Shown: positions 8,391 to 14,499 of the stretch, piece by piece | Position numbering within the stretch: position 1 is the first letter of the stretch | Layout of the letters: the number at the start of each line of letters is the position of its first letter | Assembly (NCBI GenBank): GCA_946481605.1 | Contig: CAMLPA010000034.1 | Coordinates: 1 to 14,499, forward strand | Reading direction: 5' to 3' | Length of the DNA: 14,499 nucleotides | Origin: an uncultured Flavihumibacter sp. | GTDB taxonomy: Bacteria; Bacteroidota; Bacteroidia; Chitinophagales; Chitinophagaceae | The notes under the pieces: model-generated | Told to the model about the DNA's origin: nothing | Databases searched by the model: none | The model's input: the letters and a program-made list of their open reading frames with translations, nothing else | Position numbers and translations under genes: made by a program

Positions 8391-9314
8391 ATGAAACTGA
8401 AATTATATATAGGCGCTATCGCACTGATCACCATCGGCAGCTCATGTTCAAAAGAAAAGGTTACCGAGTTTACCGACTACGACAAAAACTGGCTGGTGGT
8501 GAACGACAATCCCAATGATCCCGCCACACATTCAACCTATCTCTTTTACAAGGAAACCGGCATTCCCGTTTATTTTAACGACACCATCGGTTCGCAGCAG
8601 CGCAAGGACCGGTTCGGGAAAGAATATACCTACTATGAAGTATTGTCGCTGATCTATGCACTTGGAGGGCTCCCATCGGGAGCGCCTCCCCAGGTGCAGG
8701 CATTCAGCTATTGCAACAAAAGCGATGTTGCCCCGGCGTTAGAATTCTTGAAAACAGATATTCTTTCCGTATTGCCCAGCACCATTCATGTGCCCAGTAT
8801 CTTACTGCTGGAGAACCTGAACAGCAACGCCTTTGGTACCTATGCTTTCAAAGGTTTCAACACCGTAGCGATCGGACAGGTTTCAAAAATCCCCACCATG
8901 GACGCTGCCACCAGGGCCAAATACAAAGGCGCGATTTTAAGGGCGATGCTCACCAATGCCGTACTCAGCGACAAGTATAAACTCATCCTGGAAAAGTTCT
9001 ATACCGCATCCAGGAAATTCGTTCCATCCCGCGATGCGTATAACCTGTACATCTACCAACTCACTTCTTCGGTAACGGGGCTGCCACCAGGTACACCCGT
9101 TACACTCCAAGCCATCGGATTCTTAGGTACAGACCCCAGGAATCCCTACTATTCACCGATATCCACCTGGCTGGACGTGTGCATGTACCTGGAAGCAGCA
9201 CTGGGCAATACAGAGCAACAGTTTACACAGCAGTATGGTACTTACCCCAACATCATGATTAAGTATGGGCTGATCAAACAGATTCTGGAAGACATCGGCA
9301 TTCCAATTAAATAA
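8391..9314 (+). CDS. SusCD-associated lipoprotein, probable metallohydrolase homologue lacking HExxH
   Basis: This 307-residue protein has an N-terminal hydrophobic signal and Cys19 in a GSSC lipobox, so it is likely an outer-membrane lipoprotein. Its layout and C-terminal segments (YLFYKETGIPVYF, VPSILLLENLN, ending in a PNIMIKYGLIKQILEDIGI helix) recall the SusCD-associated putative zinc metallopeptidase lipoproteins (Peptidase_Mx1-like). In those, a conserved HExxH helix follows the central strand region. Here the equivalent stretch reads AILRAMLTNAVLSD at about 181-194. The whole protein has only two histidines, H47 and H133, neither in a metal-binding motif. If the family assignment is right, it is a non-catalytic descendant that may bind substrate instead. 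The family link was made by eye from memory of the family and is moderate; the lipoprotein nature and lack of HExxH are directly visible. It sits 15 bp after susD, in the usual position of accessory surface lipoproteins. Confidence 0.6.
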   Translation: MKLKLYIGAIALITIGSSCSKEKVTEFTDYDKNWLVVNDNPNDPATHSTYLFYKETGIPVYFNDTIGSQQRKDRFGKEYTYYEVLSLIYALGGLPSGAPPQVQAFSYCNKSDVAPALEFLKTDILSVLPSTIHVPSILLLENLNSNAFGTYAFKGFNTVAIGQVSKIPTMDAATRAKYKGAILRAMLTNAVLSDKYKLILEKFYTASRKFVPSRDAYNLYIYQLTSSVTGLPPGTPVTLQAIGFLGTDPRNPYYSPISTWLDVCMYLEAALGNTEQQFTQQYGTYPNIMIKYGLIKQILEDIGIPIK

Positions 9315-9374
9315 CGGTTCACATAAATAATCATTCAGTCATCCGAACAACGATTCGGCAACATTTAAAATTCC

Positions 9375-10742
9375 ATGATGAAAAAAACGTTTCTATTTTT
9401 CCTGGCGCTGGCCATTACAGCGCCGGTTTGGGCGCAGCATGCCGTAGTGAAAGGGACTTTCAAAAAAGCCATTTCCAAGGGCGTGAATATGCCAATGATT
9501 TACTTCTTCAAAGGAGGCGCGGGACAGTCGGTTGTGCTTGGAGAAATTCCGCTTACAAAAAATGAGTATGGTTTCAAGTTGGAACTGTCTGGTAACGACC
9601 TGAACACCATGCGCTACATTGGTTTCGATGATGAATTGTATCCGGTGTACATGCGTGCTGGTGAGGAACTGGAAATTAACGCCGCTGCCGGACACATCAC
9701 TTACTCCGGCAAACTGAGCGCGGAGAACAATGTTTTCGCGCAATGGTACACCATGCTTGCGCCGCTGCGCCATTTTGGTTATTCCAGGGAAGGCGCCATG
9801 GAGGCAGGCGGGCGTTACCAGGTAACCCTCGATTCTCTTGTGCAACCTGCGGCTGATTTTATTCAGAAAATAAAAACAGGCAACAACGACTTCGATGTTT
9901 TCGCGAAGCGCCTGCTTTCGTACGGCTTCAAATACGACGCGATGTCGCCATTCCTGATGGCCTATGAACCATCCAAACGCAGCGACTACCCTGCCTATGT
10001 TACCAACCTGTTTAATACCGAAAAGTTCACCGACGCCAATTTGTGGACAATTCCCGGAGGGTTCAATTACATCCAGGCGCTCGCTTTCACAAAGTATATC
10101 ATTTACCAGTCAGGGATGGGACTCGCCAACGAAATGATCATCCCTGAAATCGGGAACGAAAACATCAGAGCGGAGTTCACCATCATAGTGGCAGAGCGTG
10201 GCGGATTCGAGAACATCAACAAGTTCAACGAAAAAAACGCGCAATACATGGTAACCGCCGACCAGAAGAAGAGATTGGCGGAGATCGTAAAACGCCAACG
10301 CCTTAAAGTACCTGGTTCAGACTGGAGCGATTTCGCTTATCCGGACATCCAGGGAAAATCACGCCGCCTCTCTGATTTCCTGGGAAAGGTAGTACTGGTT
10401 GATGTATGGGCCACCTGGTGCAAGCCATGTATCGCCGAGCAACCCGCACTCGAAAAACTGGAAGAGGAATTCAAAGGGAAAGAGGTGGTTTTCATGAGTG
10501 TGTCGATTGATACGGAAAAAGATAAGTGGAAAAAAATGGTGGAAGAAAACAAGCTTTCCGGCCTGCACCTCTATTCCAACAACCAAGGTTCACTCCTTAA
10601 AGATTACGAAATCGTAGCGGTTCCCCGGTTCATCCTGTTTGATAAAAAAGGAAAAGTGGTTCAGTTCGATGCCATGCGTCCTTCTGATCCTAAACTGAAA
10701 GCACTGATCGAAGCCCAATTGGAGAAAAAAGAAAATATATAA
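9375..10742 (+). CDS. Secreted TlpA-like thiol-disulfide reductase with long N-terminal domain
   Basis: This 455-residue protein is exported to the periplasm by a Sec signal peptide (residues 1-20, cleavage after PVWA). Residues about 21-310 form an N-terminal region without an assigned function; it starts with a short beta-rich segment (VVKGTFKK) and continues mostly helical, as in many Bacteroidota TlpA-family proteins. The thioredoxin/redoxin domain covers about 315-450: VVLVDVWATWCKPC gives the active-site pair C349/C352, and VAVPRFILFD carries the cis-Pro P417. The likely role is reduction or isomerisation of disulfides in envelope or imported substrates. ATG at 9375 is used; the adjacent ATG at 9378 is equally possible. 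It follows the lipoprotein gene after 60 bp, the largest gap in the run, and the next gene starts 2 bp after its stop, suggesting translational coupling. Confidence 0.9.
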   Translation: MMKKTFLFFLALAITAPVWAQHAVVKGTFKKAISKGVNMPMIYFFKGGAGQSVVLGEIPLTKNEYGFKLELSGNDLNTMRYIGFDDELYPVYMRAGEELEINAAAGHITYSGKLSAENNVFAQWYTMLAPLRHFGYSREGAMEAGGRYQVTLDSLVQPAADFIQKIKTGNNDFDVFAKRLLSYGFKYDAMSPFLMAYEPSKRSDYPAYVTNLFNTEKFTDANLWTIPGGFNYIQALAFTKYIIYQSGMGLANEMIIPEIGNENIRAEFTIIVAERGGFENINKFNEKNAQYMVTADQKKRLAEIVKRQRLKVPGSDWSDFAYPDIQGKSRRLSDFLGKVVLVDVWATWCKPCIAEQPALEKLEEEFKGKEVVFMSVSIDTEKDKWKKMVEENKLSGLHLYSNNQGSLLKDYEIVAVPRFILFDKKGKVVQFDAMRPSDPKLKALIEAQLEKKENI

Positions 10743-10744
10743 CG

Positions 10745-11833
10745 ATGAAAAGATTTTTTGTTGGCGCACTCCTCTTTTTTTGCGCCCTATCAAACACAAT
10801 TAACGCGCAAGGTGTCAACTTTGAAAAGCTCACCTTAAAAGAAGCCATTTCAAAAGCCAAGGACCCGTCGAACCCCAGGCTGGTATTTGTGGATTGTTAT
10901 ACAAGTTGGTGCGTACCCTGCCTGGAGATGGCGAAAAATGAGTTCCCGAAGAAAGTAGCCGGAGATTTCTTCAACCCCAAATTCGTATCGGTAAAATATG
11001 ATATGGAGAAAGGAGAAGGCATTGACATCAAAAAGAAGTACAATGTTGACGTTTACCCAACTTTCCTTATCCTGAACGAAAAGGGAGAAGAAGTGAACAG
11101 GCTCGTGGGCAAGTCCGGGGCGGAAGAATTCATTGAGAAAGTAACAAAAGCGCTCGATCCCAAGAATTCCCTGTCTGGCCTTAAAGCCACTTATGAAGAG
11201 AAAAGGAACATGATTAACGGCTTGCCGTATGCCAGGGCCTTACTGGAAAGCAGTAAAGATCCATGTCCGTTGCTGGAAGAACTTTTCGATAACAGTCAGG
11301 ATTTCGAGCGCTTCAGCAAGGAATACCTCAGTTTCGCAATGAGTACTGTTAAATTCGGCAGTCCCTTTTTCAGGAAGATGATGCTGGAGAAACACCGTAT
11401 GGACCTGGAAATAGGCACCGAAGTGGTGAACGAAATGATCTTTGACAAAATCCGCAAAGACATGTACATCGTGGCCAACGGAACAGCCGACAGGTACAAG
11501 ATATCCTACACCCCCCAGGAGGTGGAAGATATCGCATACACCATCGCGCTGCTTAAACTCGATCCTTCAGAACCTCAGAACTATATGTGCCGTGTGGCGC
11601 TTTACATTGCCAACAACGACCTGGATGGCATGATCAGCTACTACCGCAGATATATATGGAACCTTCCCACCAATACGGTTTTCAAAGGCATACTTGAGGG
11701 CGTTCTCATGAGCAGGGTCGCCCAGGCGACAGACGCGCAGAAGGCTGAGATCAAAGCCTACCTTGAATACGCCGCGAAAACTTTTGAAAAAGAAGCGAAG
11801 CTCTATAAGAACCAGGCCGAAAGCATAAAATAA
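10745..11833 (+). CDS. Secreted thioredoxin-fold protein with C-terminal helical extension
   Basis: This 362-residue protein has a signal peptide cleaved near NTINA/Q (residue 21). A thioredoxin-like domain follows at about 28-140: LVFVDCYTSWCVPC supplies the redox pair C56/C59, with an extra Cys at 51, and VDVYPTFLIL supplies the cis-Pro P105. The remaining roughly 220 residues are mostly charged and predicted helical by eye, without a recognised domain. It is arranged opposite to its neighbour: thioredoxin domain first, extension last. It starts 2 bp after the preceding reductase gene, so the two are almost certainly co-transcribed and may act as a relay or a substrate-specific pair. Function beyond thiol chemistry is not evident. 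Confidence 0.87.
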   Translation: MKRFFVGALLFFCALSNTINAQGVNFEKLTLKEAISKAKDPSNPRLVFVDCYTSWCVPCLEMAKNEFPKKVAGDFFNPKFVSVKYDMEKGEGIDIKKKYNVDVYPTFLILNEKGEEVNRLVGKSGAEEFIEKVTKALDPKNSLSGLKATYEEKRNMINGLPYARALLESSKDPCPLLEELFDNSQDFERFSKEYLSFAMSTVKFGSPFFRKMMLEKHRMDLEIGTEVVNEMIFDKIRKDMYIVANGTADRYKISYTPQEVEDIAYTIALLKLDPSEPQNYMCRVALYIANNDLDGMISYYRRYIWNLPTNTVFKGILEGVLMSRVAQATDAQKAEIKAYLEYAAKTFEKEAKLYKNQAESIK

Positions 11834-11869
11834 AGTGTGGATCATTTCCACGCCATTTATTTCAATATC

Positions 11870-12769
11870 ATGATGATAAGCAATAAGCAACGAATGTTCA
11901 AACCTCTTGTATTCGTCTTCATTTTACAATGGCTATCGGCAACAGGCTATGCCCAGGAATTTACGGACGATGCCAAAATAAACGCTGCCTTCCTGAAATC
12001 GGTTGATTCGCTGCTCTCCCGCGTTAAAACCGTTACCATGGAGGATGCAAAAAAAGCGCTGGGCGCTCCTTCCCTTTCCATACCCGCAGAATTGGCGAAA
12101 CCATCCACAAAGCCGCTTCCGGCCAACGTGTTATACGAGAAGGCCAAAAAGGCGACCGTAATGGTGGGCTGCATTTACCTGTGTCCGCGGTGTTCCAATA
12201 CACATATCAGTGAGTCCTCAGGATATGTTATTGATCCGAAAGGAATTGTGGTTACCAATTACCACGTGGCTGCGACTTACGCGAACATGTCGGGCGGCAA
12301 CAAACCATTGGGTTTTACGGTGCGCATGGAAGATGGAAAAACGTATGCAGTTCAATCGATCCTGACTGCCTCCAGAAAGGATGACCTTGCCTTGCTGCAA
12401 CTGGAAACAGGTGGTGCCGCATTGCCTGCGCTTGCCTTGGGGAAACCGGCAAAAACAGGCGAGGAAATTTTTGTACTGGGGCATCCGAAAGGCATGCACT
12501 ATTTCTTTTCCCGGGGTCATGTGCAGAACAGGTACATGGAAGAAGTAAATGGAGAATCCGGCACTTTTTTCCGGGAGATGATGGCCATTTCAGCGGATTA
12601 TGCCACCGGATCGAGCGGTGGCCCTGTGCTGGACATTTATGGCAACGTAGTAGGTACCGTATCCAATACACGTATGCTGCTGCACAGTGAAACGAACCAG
12701 AGCGTACAGATGGTGGTGAAGAATACGGTTCCGGTAGAATCGTTGCTGAAACTTGTGCGGAGAAACTAA
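11870..12769 (+). CDS. Secreted trypsin/HtrA-type serine protease without PDZ domain
   Basis: This chymotrypsin-fold protease is likely exported. The ATG at 11870 gives 299 residues with a signal peptide ending at SATGYAQ; a GTG at 11837 or ATGs at 11873 and 11894 are alternatives, and the signal region favours the ATG cluster. The full catalytic triad is visible: His132 in VVTNYHVA, Asp172 in KDDLALLQL and Ser249 in TGSSGGPV. After the signal there is a helical segment of about 60 residues, then CIYLCPRC just before the first protease strand, giving three cysteines (about C101, C105, C108) that are unusual in this family. The protein ends soon after the protease domain with no PDZ domain. 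It lies about 36 bp after the thioredoxin-fold gene and is the last gene before a strong terminator. The fold and triad are firm; the substrate is unknown. Confidence 0.9.
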   Translation: MMISNKQRMFKPLVFVFILQWLSATGYAQEFTDDAKINAAFLKSVDSLLSRVKTVTMEDAKKALGAPSLSIPAELAKPSTKPLPANVLYEKAKKATVMVGCIYLCPRCSNTHISESSGYVIDPKGIVVTNYHVAATYANMSGGNKPLGFTVRMEDGKTYAVQSILTASRKDDLALLQLETGGAALPALALGKPAKTGEEIFVLGHPKGMHYFFSRGHVQNRYMEEVNGESGTFFREMMAISADYATGSSGGPVLDIYGNVVGTVSNTRMLLHSETNQSVQMVVKNTVPVESLLKLVRRN

Positions 12770-12795
12770 GTCGTAAAATAAGGTCCGCCCAATAT

Positions 12796-12837
12796 AAAAT
12801 GCCCCCAAAAAGTTAAACGCTTTCAGGGGGCATTTTT
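12796..12837 (+). terminator. Rho-independent terminator closing the sigma/SusCD/protease block
   Basis: AAAATGCCCCC (12796-12806) pairs with GGGGGCATTTT (12826-12836), an 11-bp stem followed by T residues. The 19-nt loop contains a possible inner AAAG/CTTT pair. It lies 27 bp after the protease stop codon and marks the end of the rightward transcription unit. The A-rich left side means it could also stop leftward transcripts from the opposite-strand gene at 12954. Confidence 0.88.
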
Positions 12838-12953
12838 ATGGGTAAAAGAAATCAGATACAGTTACAAACAGAAGTCAACAGCATTTCATTTTCCCACCCC
12901 CCATTTCATACTAAAAATGCCATAAGTTCTTCTTTTGAGCAGACCCCAATTCC
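12838..12953. other. Short convergent intergenic region with no identifiable gene
   Basis: This stretch between the operon terminator and the stop of the leftward gene contains a C-rich patch (CCCACCCCCC near 12890) but no supported reading frame, RNA or repeat. It is simply the space between two convergent transcription units. Confidence 0.5.
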
Positions 12954-13496
12954 TCAACAGTTATCTTTACCGGGGGCACGTTTATACATTATTTTGCCGT
13001 CCCGCTCTACATAGTCGCCGGATATAATTGGATAGGAATACTTGGGCGCGTAGGATACATTACGACTTCTTATAATAACTCTATCCCCTACTTTGAGGTT
13101 GTGCAATGGCAGGTGTTCTGTAAAATTTTCCGGCCCAAAACTGAGAATATACTCCTCACCATCGATTCTGACCATAAATCCCAAACCTAATCGTGCGCCA
13201 GGTGGAAGAGAAAGATCGGTTACAACAGCTTCCATATTGGCAAAACCGTTGATCTGCTTTTTTATTTTAGCAGCGCCGGCAAGCACTTTCTCCCCTTCAG
13301 GAGATACCTGCCATTTTTGGAACTTTATCCCTTCAGGTCTAAACAACCATTCTTTCATTGCGGCATTCTTTTCCGCGGCGGTGGGTGGTTTCGGCGCTGG
13401 TTGTTCGGAAGATTCGGTTTTGATCTGGCGATTGGCAAATACGATTCCGCTTACCACAACCAGTGGTAAGATCAGCGCATAAATAGCTTTTTTCAT
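12954..13496 (-). CDS. Unrecognised membrane-anchored or secreted protein
   Basis: I do not recognise this 180-residue protein. Residues 4-21 are hydrophobic (from AIYALILPLVVVSGIVF), acting as a signal peptide or N-terminal anchor. A Pro/Ala-rich linker (SSEQPAPKPPTAAEK) follows at about 29-43. The region from about 60 to 173 looks like a small beta-rich domain: a helix-like KVLAGAAKIKKQI, then alternating strands including ARLGLGFMVRIDGEEYILSFG and VGDRVIIRSRNVSYAP. This could be an OB-like barrel, but that is a guess. The last residue is Cys180, the only cysteine. It begins with ATG at 13496 and is transcribed leftward, convergent with the SusCD block, so it is not part of that operon. The composition looks like a real coding gene; the overlapping rightward frame at 13093-13482 is its shadow. 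Confidence 0.75.
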   Translation of the reverse strand: MKKAIYALILPLVVVSGIVFANRQIKTESSEQPAPKPPTAAEKNAAMKEWLFRPEGIKFQKWQVSPEGEKVLAGAAKIKKQINGFANMEAVVTDLSLPPGARLGLGFMVRIDGEEYILSFGPENFTEHLPLHNLKVGDRVIIRSRNVSYAPKYSYPIISGDYVERDGKIMYKRAPGKDNC

Positions 13497-13771
13497 TTTC
13501 TTGAAGATTTGATTGGTGTAAATCGATCTCCAGATAAATTGGATCCGTTGAAGAGCATTCTTTTGCTTTTCGAATCTTTTTTTAGCTGGTACAATAAAAG
13601 TACCCTGATTTATTGCAGCCTAAGGAGGTGGGATTGTAAATAAAAGTGTAAACATTGTAAAATCACATCGTGACATTATGCTTTTGCAAGTAATTGCCTG
13701 TCTGTCAGGTAAATGCTACGGGGCGGAGGGTAACTATTCCTGTGCTGGCCAGGTAAAGAGACAGGTTCTTT
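13497..13771. other. Intergenic region with no identified gene; contains an orphan SD-like sequence
   Basis: About 275 bp lie between the start of the unknown gene and the stop of the DUF2200 gene, both leftward. I found no clear TAnnTTTG promoter on the minus strand. A small inverted repeat GGTAC/GTACC lies at 13588-13604, and TAAGGAGGTG at 13621-13630 is a perfect complement of a typical 16S rRNA 3' end, but the TTG and GTG triplets just downstream are each followed immediately by TAA. The promoter of the leftward gene at 12954-13496 must lie somewhere here. Confidence 0.45.
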
Positions 13772-14134
13772 TTATCCTCTTAATATCTTCTCCATTTTCT
13801 TACCTTTTGCGAGTTCATCTACTAATTTATCCAGGTACCTTACATTTCTTGTCAGGGTGTTTTCAATTTCTTCGATTCTGTAACCACAGATTACACCCGT
13901 TATCAGTTGTGCGTTTGGATTCAGTTTCGCCTTGTCAAAAAAAACTTCAAAAGTCACTTTTTCGTCAATCAGTTCCTGCAATTTCACGTTATCGAACCCT
14001 GTTAACCACGAGATAACCTGGTGTAGTTCTTCGATGGTTCTTCCTTTTGTTTGCACCTTGGTTATGTAGTGCGGGTAAACGGAAGCAAATGTCATTTTGG
14101 CAATTCGCTCGTTTTGTTTTTCGTTTTCTTTCAT
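13772..14134 (-). CDS. DUF2200 domain-containing protein
   Basis: This small, soluble, probably cytoplasmic protein of 120 residues matches the DUF2200 family over nearly its whole length. Recognisable stretches are MTFASVYPHYITKVQTKGRT near residues 14-33, EELHQVISWLTGFD, LNPNAQLITGVICGYRIEEIE, and the strongly conserved tail VRYLDKLVDELAKGKKMEKILRG. The length is normal for the family and the frame is intact. No signal peptide or membrane span is present. Members are widespread in bacteria and their biochemical function is not known to me. It is leftward, with 145 bp separating it from the upstream partial gene and 275 bp from the downstream one, so it is probably monocistronic. Confidence 0.88.
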   Translation of the reverse strand: MKENEKQNERIAKMTFASVYPHYITKVQTKGRTIEELHQVISWLTGFDNVKLQELIDEKVTFEVFFDKAKLNPNAQLITGVICGYRIEEIENTLTRNVRYLDKLVDELAKGKKMEKILRG

Positions 14135-14214
14135 TTTTATGTTTCCGGTGAATTAGAGTTTTTTAGTTAAACAATAATTTAGACACTAATATGGATTTCA
14201 ACATTTTCAATTAA

Positions 14215-14244
14215 CCTCACTTCAGCTTTTTAACTGAAATGAGG
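14215..14244. terminator. Imperfect hairpin between two leftward genes
   Basis: CCTCACTTCAG (14215-14225) pairs with CTGAAATGAGG (14234-14244) with one C/A mismatch, enclosing an 8-nt A/T-rich loop. It lies 35 bp past the stop codon of the partial leftward gene at 14280-14499, the expected place for its terminator. However, the better T-rich tail (GGTTTTATTT) is on the + strand side; leftward, only TTAATTG follows. A leftward terminator is the positional inference. Confidence 0.45.
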
Positions 14245-14279
14245 AGGTTTTATTTACAGGATAAAAACATATAGCGGTA

Positions 14280-14499
14280 TTAAAAATTCTTCACCAGTTC
14301 TGCCTTAATCTGCGGAATAACTTTGTCGGTGGTAGCGATAAATCGCTTCATCGAATTGGTTGTTGGTATCGCGCCGATCTCGATCCGGAGTTTCCAGGGA
14401 TTAACTTTAGCCTCATTCAGGTCCAGCAAGGCTGTAAGCGCAAAATCACTGAACCAGTAAACACTTTCATCCTGAAGCATAAAACGTTCTTTGATTTCC
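14280..14499 (-). CDS. Unrecognised protein, C-terminal fragment cut by the window edge
   Basis: The leftward frame is open from the right edge of the window to a TAA at 14280-14282, giving about 73 visible residues. The Met at 14480 is probably internal, because the frame continues upstream without a stop (EIKERF before MLQDESV). The visible part has an aromatic stretch YWFSDFALTALLDL, a middle segment VNPWKLRIEIGAIPTTNS, and a charged helical end that finishes with KAELVKNF. No signal peptide or membrane span is seen in this part. I do not recognise the family. A hairpin at 14215-14244 may terminate its transcript. Confidence 0.6.
   Translation of the reverse strand, partial: EIKERFMLQDESVYWFSDFALTALLDLNEAKVNPWKLRIEIGAIPTTNSMKRFIATTDKVIPQIKAELVKNF

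Noticed and set aside
9343..9358. Small inverted repeat CCGAA/TTCGG before the TlpA-like gene as an intercistronic terminator
   Set aside because: The stem is only 5 bp with a 6-nt loop and no T-run, so it is too weak to call.
12218..12671. Leftward frames opposite the serine protease
   Set aside because: They are shadows of the protease gene, whose catalytic triad is intact on the + strand.
669..12769. tRNA-Leu as the attachment site of an integrated island carrying the SusCD block
   Set aside because: I found no second copy of the tRNA 3' end and no integrase or recombination gene in the window.
13093..13482. Rightward frame opposite the unknown secreted protein
   Set aside because: The leftward frame has a coherent signal peptide and domain layout; this one has low-complexity, shadow-like composition.
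13678..14016. Rightward 112-residue frame downstream of the SD-like site
   Set aside because: Most of it is antisense to the well-conserved DUF2200 gene, and its ATG lies 47 bases beyond the SD-like sequence.
1..14499. CRISPR array, insertion sequence or other mobile element
   Set aside because: No regularly spaced repeats, transposase motifs or long terminal inverted repeats were seen.

Overview
The window comes from a Bacteroidota chromosome, most probably a member of the Chitinophagaceae or a close relative. The evidence is an ECF sigma factor / FecR anti-sigma pair followed by a SusC/RagA transporter with an N-terminal STN signalling domain and a SusD lipoprotein, AT-rich start regions with weak Shine-Dalgarno sequences, and a Bacteroidota-type promoter (TTG, 18 nt, TAnnTTTG) ahead of a tRNA gene. 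The taxonomic call is inference; no rRNA is present.

Layout. (1) 1-587: 3' part of dapD (lysine / diaminopimelate synthesis). (2) 608-795: a compact tRNA-Leu(CAG) unit with its own promoter and a strong hairpin terminator. (3) 901-12769: one long co-directional block on the + strand: FecI-type ECF sigma factor, FecR-type anti-sigma factor, STN-containing SusC transporter, SusD lipoprotein, a lipoprotein resembling the SusCD-associated zinc metallohydrolases but without an HExxH motif, a TlpA-like secreted thioredoxin, a second secreted thioredoxin-fold protein, and a secreted trypsin/HtrA-type serine protease without a PDZ domain. Spacing is tight from susC onward (12, 15, 60, 2 and about 36 bp) and the block closes with a clear terminator at 12796-12837. 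(4) 12954-14499: three leftward genes: an unrecognised membrane-anchored or secreted protein, a DUF2200 protein, and the 3' end of an unrecognised gene running off the window.

How the genes may work together. In this family, substrate binding at the SusC/SusD pair is signalled through the STN plug extension to the periplasmic part of FecR, which releases the sigma factor to transcribe the locus. The cargo genes include no recognisable glycoside hydrolase, polysaccharide lyase or sulfatase. They are envelope thiol-redox proteins, a protease and a peptidase-like lipoprotein. The inferred theme is uptake and processing of a peptide or protein-derived, possibly disulfide-containing, substrate rather than a polysaccharide. 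The least explained parts are the protein at 8391-9314, which appears to have lost its metal-binding residues; the CxxxCxxC cysteine cluster in the protease; a perfect 9-bp hairpin in the susC leader; and the unknown secreted protein at 12954-13496.
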